Assembly: GCA_903813345.2 (NCBI GenBank)
Contig: CAIIXF020000005.1
Span: forward strand, 11,909,375-11,973,374
Direction: 5' to 3'
DNA: 64,000 bases
Source of the DNA: Owenia fusiformis
Lineage: Eukaryota; Annelida; Polychaeta; Sabellida; Oweniidae
Under the pieces are notes generated by a model. The model ran no database searches. It saw only the letters and a program-made list of their open reading frames with translations, and was not told where the DNA came from. Shown here one piece after another: positions 11,219 through 21,548 of the stretch (position 1 is the first letter of the stretch; each line of letters begins with the position of its first letter). The translations under genes and the position numbers were made by a program.

Positions 11219-12757
11219 ACACGCCCGGTGATCGGATGAAATGAACGGAGGGGGGAGTAGCTGATTTTCGGTAGAAAATTCAAAAAATCTTGGAGATATA
11301 TTTTTCCAAGAGAAAGTTTACAATTGAATGGCTAAATGAATAGGCGCAGTGCACGGGGAAATATGTTAGCACTTCTCATGATTTTTTTTGAATTGATAGA
11401 GTTCTAAGATAAAAGATCTATTAAAAAAGGCGCAGCGTCGCCAACGTTGAAATGCCAATGTTTTTGCTATAAATCTAGCAAAAGGTGTCTACATAACCTG
11501 TAATAAATATTTGTAAGTGAAGTTATTATCACAAAACTATTGTCATCGTTGGTTTTGTAAAACACGTTACCATACGTTATATAAAACATAATCGAAAATT
11601 ATTAAAATTGAACGGAGGGGGGGGGGTGAACGGAGGGGGAAGTAATGTGTCTAGAAGACATATGATAAGAGATGTAACTTGACTTTATTTCCAATAACTT
11701 CATGTCCCTCTTTTTCACTTTTCAGGGTTGTAACATCAAGTTGTTACTGAGTTCATTTTTCAAATACACAAATTCGCGGAAATTTCTTCCGCCTTAAAGA
11801 CATGTTACCCCCCCCCCCCTCCGTTCACCCCCCCCCCCATTCATTATTTTTGATTATTTTTCACCAATTTTTTGGAAACTTTTTTTTAAAAACGGCAATG
11901 ACATTAATTTTGTGATAGAAACGCCGCTTATATATACAGGGTGTCAAATAAGTCCGGTCGTCCCTACTCTACAGCCAAAACCAAGATAAATGGTACCAAG
12001 TGTGATATATCATTGGAAAGATCTTCGAAAGTTACGTTGATTACCATTTATTCGACACATCTTAATCAATCTCACACATTTTTACATTGTATCAATTGAG
12101 TTGACCATAGGCCCAGAAACATGGCAATTTGGCGTATTTTGCAGGATTTTAGGAATCGTGTATAAGAAAAGTCAAAGGACCTGAAGATGACTTCATATGT
12201 AAATGGCAATGAATTAAACCAATCTCTGGATCGGGTTAGATGAAAATAGAGGTGCAATGAAAGTGGTAAAAACCTTTTTGTAGCAAGTGGAATGTGAAAA
12301 AGGTTAACTTTTTGACGTATTTCTGAGGTCATATCCTTTTAATTTTGACGCAAAAAGCTGCTTAAATGAGGGTACGCTAAATATAAAGGACATCATGAAA
12401 ATATATAGTTGAATTTCATCCAAAATTCTTGAGAGTTGATGGGTTAACATAACTTTGGATGATCTTTCCAATGGTATATCACACTAGGTACAGCATATAA
12501 TAGCATACAATTGACATTTGCACGTTGGTGACGCTGCGCCTTTTTAAATAGGTATTTTATCTTAGAACTTATCTTAGAAGTCCGTCAGTTAAAAAAATCC
12601 TAGAAGACCTAACATATTTCTGTGAACTGCGCCTATTCATTTAGCAATTCAACTGTAAACTTTCTCTTGAAAAAATTAATCTTCCAGATTTGTTGAATTT
12701 TCTACCAAATTTCAGCTACTCCCCCCTCCGTTCATTTCTTCCGATCACCGGGCGTGT
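11219..12757. mobile_element. Long-TIR foldback element with nested G/C-tract inverted repeat
   Basis: The ends read ACACGCCCGGTGATCGGA and inverted TCCGATCACCGGGCGTGT, and homology continues inward for about 260 bp per arm, including matching CAGCGTCGCCAACGTTG- and CAACGTTGGTGACGCTGCG-like segments. A second inverted pair lies inside: GAACGGAGGGGG near 11612-11640 and CCCCCTCCGTTC near 11805-11828. Flanks are A-rich, so a target duplication (AAA?) cannot be fixed. No transposase ORF was found. Confidence 0.75.
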
Positions 12758-13047
12758 AAAAGGGGAACAATTTCTTTTGAACATTTTGATAAAACGACTA
12801 AGTTTACTGACACAACCCATTCATCTCCTTTATTGATTCAATACTCATGTACGACAACACGCAAATCATGACGTGAAGAGCTTTTTTGTTTATTCTTGTC
12901 GGTTAGTATATTCGGTGTTTTGACTATTAAATTCTCGCTTCTCAGAACTCATTAGAATTACCCCAAGTGGCCCTAAATAAAGATTTAAAATACAACACCT
13001 AAATCGATACACGGGGTGCTTTTTGTATAACCTAGTTCAGTTACTTA
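12758..13047. other. Possible remnant of copy B 5' flank
   Basis: CTTCTCAGAACTCATTA at about 12945-12961 is identical to the sequence about 25 bp upstream of the start codon of copy A (414-430). No exon 1 or CYQC-encoding exon 2 follows. After about 85 bp of unrecognised sequence the truncated LTR begins. This is the best trace of the missing 5' end of copy B. Confidence 0.4.
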
Positions 13048-14674
13048 CTCTTGAACTTGGCTCCTCTTGCTCCTAGTTCAGCCCTTTGGCTCTTAGCCTG
13101 GCTCCTCTGGCTCTTGAGCTTGGCTCCTGAACGTGGCTCCTCTGGCTCTTCGTTCAGCTCTTTAGCCTGGCTCCTCTGGCTCTTAAGCTTGGCTCCTTTA
13201 GCTCCTGGACGTGGCTCCTCTGGCTCCTCGTCCAGCTCTTTGGCTCCTTAGCCTGGCTCCTCTGGCTCTTGAGTTTGGCTCCTCGTTCAGCTCTTTAGCC
13301 TGGCTCCTCTAGCTCCTAAGCTCGGCTCCTTTAGCTCCTGAACTTGGCTCCTCTGGCTCCTCGTCCAGCTCTTTGGCTCCTCAGCCTGGCTCCTCTGGCT
13401 CTTGAGCTTGGCTCCTCTGGCTCCTGAACGTGGCTCCTCTGGCTCCTCGTTCAGCTCTTTAGCCTGGCTCCTCTGGCCCTTGAGCTTAGTTCCTCTTCTT
13501 ACTGGGAAGGCTCCTAGCTGCTCGTTGCTCTAGAAGTCTTCCTGGAACTATTTATGTCAGCGGTGAAACCAACTGACAAAATAGTTCACTGTGACTCTTG
13601 ACTTGACTCTTCTGGCTCTTTAGCCTTGCTCTGCCTCTATGGCTCTTGAGTTTTCTGGGAAGGCTCCTCACTGCCCGATGCGATTGAAGTCTTCCTGGGA
13701 CTATTTCTGTCAGCGGTGAAACCAACTGACAAAATAAGCTCACGCTGTCTCTTGACTTGACTCTTCTGGCTCTTTAGCCTTGCTCTGCCTCTATGGCTCT
13801 TGAGTTTTCTGGGAAGGCTCCTCACTGCCCGATGCGATGGAAGTCTTCCTGGAACTATTTCTGTCAGCGGTGAAACCAACTGACAAAATTAGTTCGCCGT
13901 TTTGGGAAGTTTCCCAATTTCACCTAACGATAATGCAAGGCTGCTTCCAGGTTGTTCCTTGCTGCTTCCCCTAGGACAGCACTGAACTGTGAAGAATTCT
14001 TGACAACACTTTAGGCAATTAATGACACAGTGTTGTTTTACATTAAATCTGACAAATATCTCACTTTAGCAAGTCTGGGACACAAAATGGCGACGCACGA
14101 TAAATCTCAATACCCGTTGAATTATAACTACAGTCAGTCAGAGGCATCCCAGTAGCATGCTGGCCATAAAGTTACAAATTCTGGTACACATGAAATTAAA
14201 AATTATAGTCAGTCAGAGGCACCTAGTAGCATGCTGGCCATAAAATCAAATTACAAAAAGGAAAAACCTCACCCGAATAAATGCTTCTTTCTCTAAGTTG
14301 CCAAAAATTCAGGTTTTCTCTGTTGTTTCTCCTTCAAGAACCTCCTGGTGCGTCTTCCCGCTTTATCATTCGTTATTAATCCCGAATCCTTGGCAGATGG
14401 CTACTCTAAAGTGTGATAAATGTGGATTTCCTCCCAACCTTTGATTCACGCTGCTTCCTTCAAGATGGCGACCTTCGTTCCCCTCACGTGATGGCATGAG
14501 TCACAGGCACAGGTGACCACATTTTGAAATCAGGGGCACTGCATTGCAGCAATTGAGGGGATTCCCCTTCCTGTGTTGGAATACCCTGGAATTCCCTCTA
14601 GTAAACAGGGCTTTCCCTAACTGCACAGATGGGAAAATTTAAAAGGCTCAATATAAAAATGAAATTTTCCCACA
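13048..14674 (-). repeat. 3' LTR, truncated
   Basis: Matches 19020-20800 closely. It lacks the last 474 bp (LTR 3' part, corresponding to 18546-19019) and one 154-bp internal unit. It contains a ~30-bp GGCTCCTCTGGCTCTT minisatellite (13050-13500), 154-bp units (about 13536-13890) and a doubled CAGTCAGTCAGAGGCA segment (about 14133-14240). Open frames in this part (Leu/Trp/Ser-rich) are low-complexity shadows. Confidence 0.85.
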
Positions 14675-14686
14675 TACCCCCCTTCT
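14675..14686 (-). other. Polypurine tract
   Basis: Minus-strand AGAAGGGGGGTA lies directly before the TGTGGG start of the 3' LTR, the expected place for the plus-strand primer of reverse transcription. Confidence 0.75.
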
Positions 14687-14779
14687 AGCTTTTATGTGCC
14701 CTCACATAAAAAAAAATATGCAAACTATAAAAACAAATGTACTATAACTGTCTTCACTCTCTGACTCCTGGTGCCTTCT

Positions 14780-16087
14780 TTAAAGGAAAAGCTTATCAGC
14801 TCTCCAAGGCTCTTGGTCTTTCTGATGTTTGCTCGCTGACTTAGGTATGCTCCATGGAGGGGCACCAATTGGACTTGTTTTCTGATGCATTGAGCTCTTT
14901 GGAGGATGCTCCTTGTACGATGAATTCTTAGAAGGATAGTTCCTCTCACAAGGGGAGCTCTTAGCTGGATAGTACCACTGGTGTGAGGAGCTCCTGAGAT
15001 AACCCTCCCTGTGCAGAATCCTCTTTCTGGCATACTCGTTTGCAGGTTTGTTTCTCTCACAGGTCCTTGGCCTGAATTGTGACCTCGAATGCTTCCCCCT
15101 CCGTTTTCTTGGCTTAGTTGACACGGCTGGATTTCTTTCCCCTTGTTCTTCTATCAGTGGACAATCTTTCAACCGTCCTGCCATCGGCTCTTTGTCCACT
15201 GGCTCTCTCTTCTCTGAGATTCGATTTACTGCTTCTGGGGGCTCTTCTAAATGAGACACTAGATTCTCCACTGAGCTAAACACACCAAGTATTGTGCCCA
15301 TCTCCAATCTAACTGAATGCGCAGAACAATTCCTCAGCTTGATTGGAGCAATCCCATCTCGTGCCTCAGTCAGGGAAGTAACCACCTCCACTTCATCAGA
15401 TTCTAGAGCATCTGGTAACACCGATTCGATGATCCCCATCTGACTTGCCTCCTCTGTAGGAGCAAACCCAATGTGGACCTTTAACAGCCTGCTTGAATAA
15501 GGTGGTATGTCCTCGTCTGCCATTAGTTGACAAACCCGAGGGGCAAATGGGTATGGTGCATGAGACCCAGTAGAATTTTCTTCCTTGTGTCGATCCCTGG
15601 CCATAACTCTTGGTTGTTCGGCTTTCTCTTCTTCCAGGTCACTATCCTCAGCATCAACATTCTTATCAAAGGTTGTCTTCTTATTCTGCTTTAGAACCTC
15701 GGTAAATGTAACTCGCCTTTTGTTTTTCTTAGATCTTCGCATGGGTAGTGGTAATAATGCTCGGTCAGAGGATGGCTGTTTCTGCTTCTTCAGGGCATTC
15801 AATGATGTCATATTCGTTCTTTGAGTCTGCTCATCTTGCACATGGTGTTGCTCTGTCATTTCCCCGTCATCAAAATACATCTCCAACTTGTTGAAGTTTA
15901 TTACAGCTCCACTGGTTGACATGTATTCTACTCCAAGAATACCAGCTTGAGCAATATCAGCTACCACAGCTGTAGTCAATGTTGTTCTCCCTTCTATCTT
16001 TATCTCTCCAGTAATCTCACCATACATGGAAAGGGGAGATCCATCGGCTTGTACAAATACTTGAGACGGAGGCTTCAAACTTGGTCG
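14780..16087 (-). CDS. Protease C-terminal half and PR-RT linker (in frame after UGA)
   Basis: This 436-codon frame follows the gag/protease frame without a shift, directly after an in-frame TGA at 16090-16088. It starts with the retropepsin flap region (FVQADGSPLSMYGEI) and contains the second strand motif (AGILGVEYM). A region typical of the Ty3/Gypsy protease-RT linker follows (IPPYSSRLLKVHI, then IKLRNCSAHSVRLEMGTILG). Instead of reverse transcriptase, it ends in a basic, Ser/Pro/Tyr/Lys-rich tail with repeated YPAKSSPCERNYPSKNSS-like motifs, and stops about 90 bp before the polypurine tract. The long open frame suggests little decay. Whether the UGA is read through or is a nonsense mutation is open; its place inside the protease favours mutation. 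Confidence 0.7.
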   Translation of the reverse strand, partial: RPSLKPPSQVFVQADGSPLSMYGEITGEIKIEGRTTLTTAVVADIAQAGILGVEYMSTSGAVINFNKLEMYFDDGEMTEQHHVQDEQTQRTNMTSLNALKKQKQPSSDRALLPLPMRRSKKNKRRVTFTEVLKQNKKTTFDKNVDAEDSDLEEEKAEQPRVMARDRHKEENSTGSHAPYPFAPRVCQLMADEDIPPYSSRLLKVHIGFAPTEEASQMGIIESVLPDALESDEVEVVTSLTEARDGIAPIKLRNCSAHSVRLEMGTILGVFSSVENLVSHLEEPPEAVNRISEKREPVDKEPMAGRLKDCPLIEEQGERNPAVSTKPRKRRGKHSRSQFRPRTCERNKPANEYARKRILHREGYLRSSSHQWYYPAKSSPCERNYPSKNSSYKEHPPKSSMHQKTSPIGAPPWSIPKSASKHQKDQEPWRADKLFL

Positions 16088-18499
16088 TCAACAAAGAGGT
16101 ATCTTCTGGTAGCTTTCTATGCTGATCATGTTCTGCATGGACCCAGAATCAATGAGGAACTGCATGGAAGTTCCACAAAACTTTGCATCTGCAAGAATTT
16201 TCTGCACTGCTCGCTTACTACCAGGCTGAAACTCAACATTGTTATTGAACAAAAACCTAATAGGGCTGGTGTTGCTGAATCTTGAATCATTACTGTGTCG
16301 CCGAGGCTCGGGACAAGAGGAAGCAATATGACCTAGCCCATCACAGTTGTAACACCTGGTTTGTGAGCAAGAGGTCATTGAATGTCCCCGTTCCCTACAG
16401 CTCTTGCAGGGATATCTCGTTCCCACCTTTCCCTGGGGTTTGGGGCTCTCCTCCTTGTTTTGAAGATTCTTTATTTCCGTCAGCAATTCCCTTTTTAATC
16501 CATGTAAGAGCTTGGTAAATTCAGATGAGTCTTCTTCCACTGTCGAGATTCTTTGCTCCTTAGTCCTCCCTTTGAGCCCTTGTCTTATTCTCTCAGACTC
16601 TTGATAGCTCTCCTCTCTAAGAGCAATTTCAATGCTCTTGTCTAGTGTGGATGGCTCCTTACTGTGTATGGCCCGCCTTAGCTCCTCATCTGGGATTGCT
16701 TGTTCAAAGCTTCTGCGAGCGAGCCTATCTTGAACATCCCGGCTCATTTCCGGGTATGCCATGGAGGTCAGTCGTCGTATGTGTTGCCCTAGACTTTGCA
16801 AGGATTCTCGAGGCTTTCTCTTTCGACTACACAGCTCTGCTTCATATACATCGGCCTTGCCACCTGGGCCAAACCTCTTTTCAAGGGCTTCCAGTAGGTC
16901 CTCATAACAGTAGCCACTCTCCAACTCCAGGACGATCTGCTGGGCATCTCCTCTTAAGTTGGTGGCCAAATACTGAGCCTTCTCTTTGTCTGTCCAGTTA
17001 TTGTTTGCCACACACGTCTGAAAATATACTTTGTAATCTGGCCAGGGATTCGACCCATCGAACGTTTGTGTAGGCTTTATCCTTGTATTTCTCCCTGTAT
17101 TTGACGATTCGACTGCCTTTCCGCAAATTTCGATAGCTTTCTGAGCCATTTGCAGAACAGAATCTAGCGCCGAAGTATCAGAGGCATTTGAAGCTTCATT
17201 ATTCCGACTCTTCTTACCTGGAGACACATCAGGCTCACAGCCTTGTTCTTGCCCCGTGGCTCCCGTTGCTGTCTCTTCTGGAGTAACTCGGGCTGTCTCA
17301 TTATGGGAACTGCGAGATGGTAGTTCCAGGTGTGGGTTCGCCGTCATTGTGGCCTGTTTCAACTCAGGTCTGTACCTTGGCTGAGGACTTTCTTTCACCG
17401 CTGCTCTTCTACTCGAAGAAGTAAGTTTCGGCACAGCACCACCCGACTCTTTGCTAACCTCAACGTATGACAACATGGGATCTGGATTTCTCTGCATTCC
17501 TTTTACAGAGCAATTACTCCCCCCTTCCAGATGTGACCTATCCTCCATCGGATGAGCTTGATATCTCATTCCAGGAGGAGGCAGTGGAGGCTCTCCAAAT
17601 GTGGTTCTCTTCTCCCAAGTGGAGCGTACAGGGCCATCTTGCTGACAGGCAGTTTCCTGTTCCTGCTTTACCCGTCTCTCATGAACCAAATATGGAGGCA
17701 GCCAACCTCCCGCCTCCCCGGGGACTGGCTCAAACATCATTGGTGTGTCTTCTCTATAAAAGTTAGCTTCTAACTGCGCTTGCCCACACTCACGGGGACT
17801 TATTCCTCTGTAATTTGAACGTGACTTAAGTTGGTGCTCTGTGCTGGGATCTTGGTAGATCTGCCACTCCTGTTCTATCGGGTTAAAACTGCTCCCCCGA
17901 ATATGTTTCCTCTTTATCTCCTCTGGTGGGGATCTTGACTGCTCTATAGTCTGGGCAATGGATTGCAGGGCTCCATGCACTGAACTCAGCCCAAGGGAGA
18001 GATCCTTTTGAAACGTGTTAAGGCCTTGGCTCAAGGCTCCCCTTAACGTCTGTTGCTCCCTCCTCAGTTCATGTACACATTCTCCCTGCTCTTTCACACT
18101 GCTCGTCAGCAAAGTTGTTTGGAGCTGCTGTGACACCAGCTCCCTCTGCAGTGTGAACAATTCTTCACTCATCCGGCTGACTGGAACCTCCTCAGTAGAA
18201 GTTATTGGCTGATTAATACCATGGGCTCCTCTTGGTGGAGTCGCGTAGTTTGGTAGCACCTTCTGCTCTGTTCCTGACCAGTATCCGGTACTCTGCAGCG
18301 GAAAGGCCCTCCTCAGCCTGTTTGGTGACGGCATATCTTCCACAGGAATGGTGTCATCCAATACCATGGCATCACCTCCTGGTTGTCCTTTGAAGAACAC
18401 CGTCTTTTCACCATCTAATTCGAGGTCCATCTCTCTATCTCTTTCTGTTTGGAGCTTGCTCTCCATAGCTCGGCTTGTATCTGTGTCTGACGTTGCCAT
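16088..18499 (-). CDS. gag: Gag polyprotein with N-terminal half of protease
   Basis: 803 aa from ATG to TGA. Residues about 1-450 are polar and partly coiled-coil-like. A Ty3/Gypsy retrotransposon gag domain follows (about 460-620; FDGSNPWPDYKVYFQ.. LRGDAQQIV..LEALEKRFGP). Next come two zinc knuckles, CKSCRERGHSMTSC and CYNCDGLGHIASSC, both CX2CX4HX4C, which bind the genomic RNA. The C-terminus carries the aspartic protease active-site motif LIDSGS. The stop falls 14 residues after that motif, cutting the protease domain. The start lies about 30 bp downstream of the primer binding site, as expected for a genomic leader. Confidence 0.85.
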   Translation of the reverse strand: MATSDTDTSRAMESKLQTERDREMDLELDGEKTVFFKGQPGGDAMVLDDTIPVEDMPSPNRLRRAFPLQSTGYWSGTEQKVLPNYATPPRGAHGINQPITSTEEVPVSRMSEELFTLQRELVSQQLQTTLLTSSVKEQGECVHELRREQQTLRGALSQGLNTFQKDLSLGLSSVHGALQSIAQTIEQSRSPPEEIKRKHIRGSSFNPIEQEWQIYQDPSTEHQLKSRSNYRGISPRECGQAQLEANFYREDTPMMFEPVPGEAGGWLPPYLVHERRVKQEQETACQQDGPVRSTWEKRTTFGEPPLPPPGMRYQAHPMEDRSHLEGGSNCSVKGMQRNPDPMLSYVEVSKESGGAVPKLTSSSRRAAVKESPQPRYRPELKQATMTANPHLELPSRSSHNETARVTPEETATGATGQEQGCEPDVSPGKKSRNNEASNASDTSALDSVLQMAQKAIEICGKAVESSNTGRNTRIKPTQTFDGSNPWPDYKVYFQTCVANNNWTDKEKAQYLATNLRGDAQQIVLELESGYCYEDLLEALEKRFGPGGKADVYEAELCSRKRKPRESLQSLGQHIRRLTSMAYPEMSRDVQDRLARRSFEQAIPDEELRRAIHSKEPSTLDKSIEIALREESYQESERIRQGLKGRTKEQRISTVEEDSSEFTKLLHGLKRELLTEIKNLQNKEESPKPQGKVGTRYPCKSCRERGHSMTSCSQTRCYNCDGLGHIASSCPEPRRHSNDSRFSNTSPIRFLFNNNVEFQPGSKRAVQKILADAKFCGTSMQFLIDSGSMQNMISIESYQKIPLC

Positions 18500-18526
18500 C
18501 TTGTGCTCGGTACTATCATTTTACTT

Positions 18527-18544
18527 ATCCCACTTCTGACACCA
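18527..18544 (-). other. Primer binding site, tRNA-Leu type
   Basis: Minus-strand TGGTGTCAGAAGTGGGAT begins one base after the 5' LTR end. It is complementary to the CCA end of tRNAs whose 3' part reads ATCCCACTTCTGACA, which fits tRNA-Leu. The tRNA match is from general knowledge of tRNA-Leu 3' ends, not from a search. Confidence 0.7.
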
Positions 18545-18545
18545 A

Positions 18546-20800
18546 TGTCGCGTTCCAGACTTTTGCTGATAGTCCGGAAGCGATGAGTAACTTTTTCACC
18601 TTACACTTCTCTGTGGGCCCAGTCCTGGTTTGGTGGACTGGATAAAACGACAGTCACAAATGGCTTCCAATTTAATACATATATTTTAACACAACTATTA
18701 ATACATGAAAATAACACTTTAATGTTCATAAACTAAAATGTCACTATAATTCTCTTTGTAGGATGGATGTCGGCGGTTGCTGCGTTATTAGCTCTTTGCT
18801 TGGCTCCCTGGGCTCTATAGCCTGGCTCCTCTGGCTCTTGAACTTGGTTCCTCTGGCTCCTAAACGTGGCTCCTCTAGCTCTTCGTCCAGCTCTTTGGCT
18901 CTTAGCCTGGCTCCTCTGGCTCTTGAGCTTGGTTCCTCTGGCTCTTGAGCTTGGTTCCTCTGGCTCCTGAACGTGGCTCCTCTGGCTCTTCGTTCAGCTC
19001 TTTAGCCTGGCTCCTCTGGCTCTTGAACTTGGCTCCTCTTGCTCCTAGTTCAGCCCTTTGGCTCTTAGCCTGGCTCCTCTGGCTCTTGAGCTTGGCTCCT
19101 GAACGTGGCTCATCTGGCTCTTCGTTCAGCTCTTTAGCCTGGCTCCTCTGGCTCTTAAGCTTGGCTCTTTTAGCTCCTGGACGTGGCTCCTCTGGCTCCT
19201 CGTCCAGCTCTTTGGCTCCTTAGCCTGGCTCCTCTGGCTCTTGAGTTTGGCTCCTCGTTCAGCTCTTTAGCCTGGCTCCTCTAGCTCCTAAGCTCGGCTC
19301 CTTTAGCTCCTGAACTTGGCTCCTCTGGCTCCTCGTCCAGCTCTTTGGCTCCTCAGCCTGGCTCCTCTGGCTCTTGAGCTTGGCTCCTCTGGCTCCTGAA
19401 CGTGGCTCCTCTGGCTCCTCGTTCAGCTCTTTAGCCTGGCTCCTCTGGCCCTTGAGCTTAGTTCCTCTTCTTACTGGGAAGGCTCCTAGCTGCTCGTTGC
19501 TCTAGAAGTCTTCCTGGAACTATTTATGTCAGCGGTGAAACCAACTGACAAAATAGTTCACTGTGACTCTTGACTTGACTCTTCTGGCTCTTTAGCCTTG
19601 CTCTGCCTCTATGGCTCTTGAGTTTTCTGGGAAGGCTCCTCACTGCCCGATGCGATTGAAGTCTTCCTGGGACTATTTCTGTCAGCGGTGAAACCAACTG
19701 ACAAAATAAGCTCACGCTGTCTCTTGACTTGACTCTTCTGGCTCTTTAGCCTTGCTCTGCCTCTATGGCTCTTGAGTTTTCTGGGAAGGCTCCTCACTGC
19801 CCGATGCGATGGAAGTCTTCCTGGGACTATTTCTGTCAGCGGTGAAACCAACTGACAAAATAAGCTCACGCTGTCTCTTGACTTGACTCTTCTGGCTCTT
19901 TAGCCTTGCTCTGCCTCTATGGCTCTTGAGTTTTCTGGGAAGGCTCCTCACTGCCCGATGCGATGGAAGTCTTCCTGGAACTATTTCTGTCAGCGGTGAA
20001 ACCAACTGACAAAATTAGTTCGCCGTTTTGGGAAGTTTCCCAATTTCACCTAACGATAATGCAAGGCTGCTTCCAGGTTGTTCCTTGCTGCTTCCCCTAG
20101 GACAGCACTGAACTGTGAAGAATTCTTGACAACACTTTAGGCAATTAATGACACAGTGTTGTTTTACATTAAATCTGACAAATATCTCACTTTAGCAAGT
20201 CTGGGACACAAAATGGCGACGCACGATAAATCTCAATACCCGTTGAATTATAACTACAGTCAGTCAGAGGCATCCCAGTAGCATGCTGGCCATAAAGTTA
20301 CAAATTCTGGTACACATGAAATTAAAAATTATAGTCAGTCAGAGGCACCTAGTAGCATGCTGGCCATAAAATCAAATTACAAAAAGGAAAAACCTCACCC
20401 GAATAAATGCTTCTTTCTCTAAGTTGCCAAAAATTCAGGTTTTCTCTGTTGTTTCTCCTTCAAGAACCTCCTGGTGCGTCTTCCCGCTTTATCATTCGTT
20501 ATTAATCCCGAATCCTTGGCAGATGGCTACTCTAAAGTGTGATAAATGTGGATTTCCTCCCAACCTTTGATTCACGCTGCTTCCTTCAAGATGGCGACCT
20601 TCGTTCCCCTCACGTGATGGCATGAGTCACAGGCACAGGTGACCAAATTTTGAAATCAGGGGCACTGCATTGCAGCAATTGAGGGGATTCCCCTTCCTGT
20701 GTTGGAATACCCTGGAATTCCCTCTAGTAAACAGGGCTTTCCCTAACTGCACAGATGGGAAAATTTAAAAGGCTCAATATAAAAATGAAATTTTCCCACA
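18546..20800 (-). repeat. 5' LTR, complete (2255 bp)
   Basis: Starts TGTGGG and ends ..GCGACA on the minus strand. It contains the GGCTCCTCTGGCTCTT minisatellite (about 18790-19480), three full 154-bp units against two in the other LTR, and the doubled CAGTCAGTCAGAGGCA segment. It provides the promoter by family knowledge; no TATA box was pinned down. Confidence 0.85.
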
Positions 20801-21548
20801 ATATTCTAAAATTTTTTCAAATATAAATTCTAATTTATTGGATAGCATCGTCATAGCCTGTTTACGTCAGAGTCTTGTTTTTGAGCTGTATTAAGGTTTG
20901 AAATATGAATTGACTTCATTTATAATATTCCAATCATTTTCCAATCTTTTCGACATTAAAACAATCAGCATTGGTATCATTGTAAAACAGTGGAATGTTA
21001 CGACCAATCCAATTTGTTCCTAAATGTATAAAATTGTTATATTTTGTTGTGCAGTGACGAAGATTGATGCGACTGTCACTTTACACGTCAGAGACTGCAT
21101 GGCAGTTGTATCTGGTACCAGTATGAAGTGCTACAGGAACCAATACTACACTGATATTTTAAACGCAGCACTATCATTCATAAATAGTCTGCAAATTGTT
21201 GATGTAACGTTTGATGGAGATGTATGCTTTTGTAATGAAAACCGCTGTAAAACCTGCGACTCCAAGTCGGTCGAAATACTTGGTTTATGGTAAGTGGAAA
21301 ACCAGGTTTTCAAAGTGTTATATTTTGGTGCAAAATCGAAACATGTGTACGACTACATGTAAAAAAAATAATGTTATCTAGTCACTTTAATCAAAAGTAA
21401 ATTCACAAGATAGCTGTTCATTCTCATTCGAATACTATTTGCATCTTTATTAATAAAAATGTATAAAAAATGTATAAAAACATGATTTGAAATTCGGAGA
21501 GCGTTGTGAAATATAGTGAAATGCTAAAATTGATAAGCACTTCATATA

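Larger units (their letters stand above)
13048..20800 (-). mobile_element. Non-autonomous Ty3/Gypsy-like LTR retrotransposon
   Basis: Order on the minus strand: 5' LTR (20800-18546), primer binding site (18544-18527), gag, protease plus linker, polypurine tract (14686-14675), then a truncated 3' LTR (14674-13048). LTR ends are TG..CA. There is no reverse transcriptase, RNase H or integrase coding region between the protease and the polypurine tract. Shared LTR sequence differs at only a few bases over about 1.6 kb plus one 154-bp repeat unit, so the insertion is recent. The right flank begins ATATTC. The left end is deleted, so no target duplication can be read. Confidence 0.85.

Noticed and set aside
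13051-13251. Leu/Trp/Ser-rich ORFs in the LTRs (also 18763-19223)
   Set aside because: Products of the GGCTCCTCTGGCTCTT minisatellite, low complexity.
13552-13879. Repeated minus-strand ORFs of 63-86 aa in the LTRs (also 19524-20005)
   Set aside because: Reading of the 154-bp LTR repeat unit; not a gene by itself.
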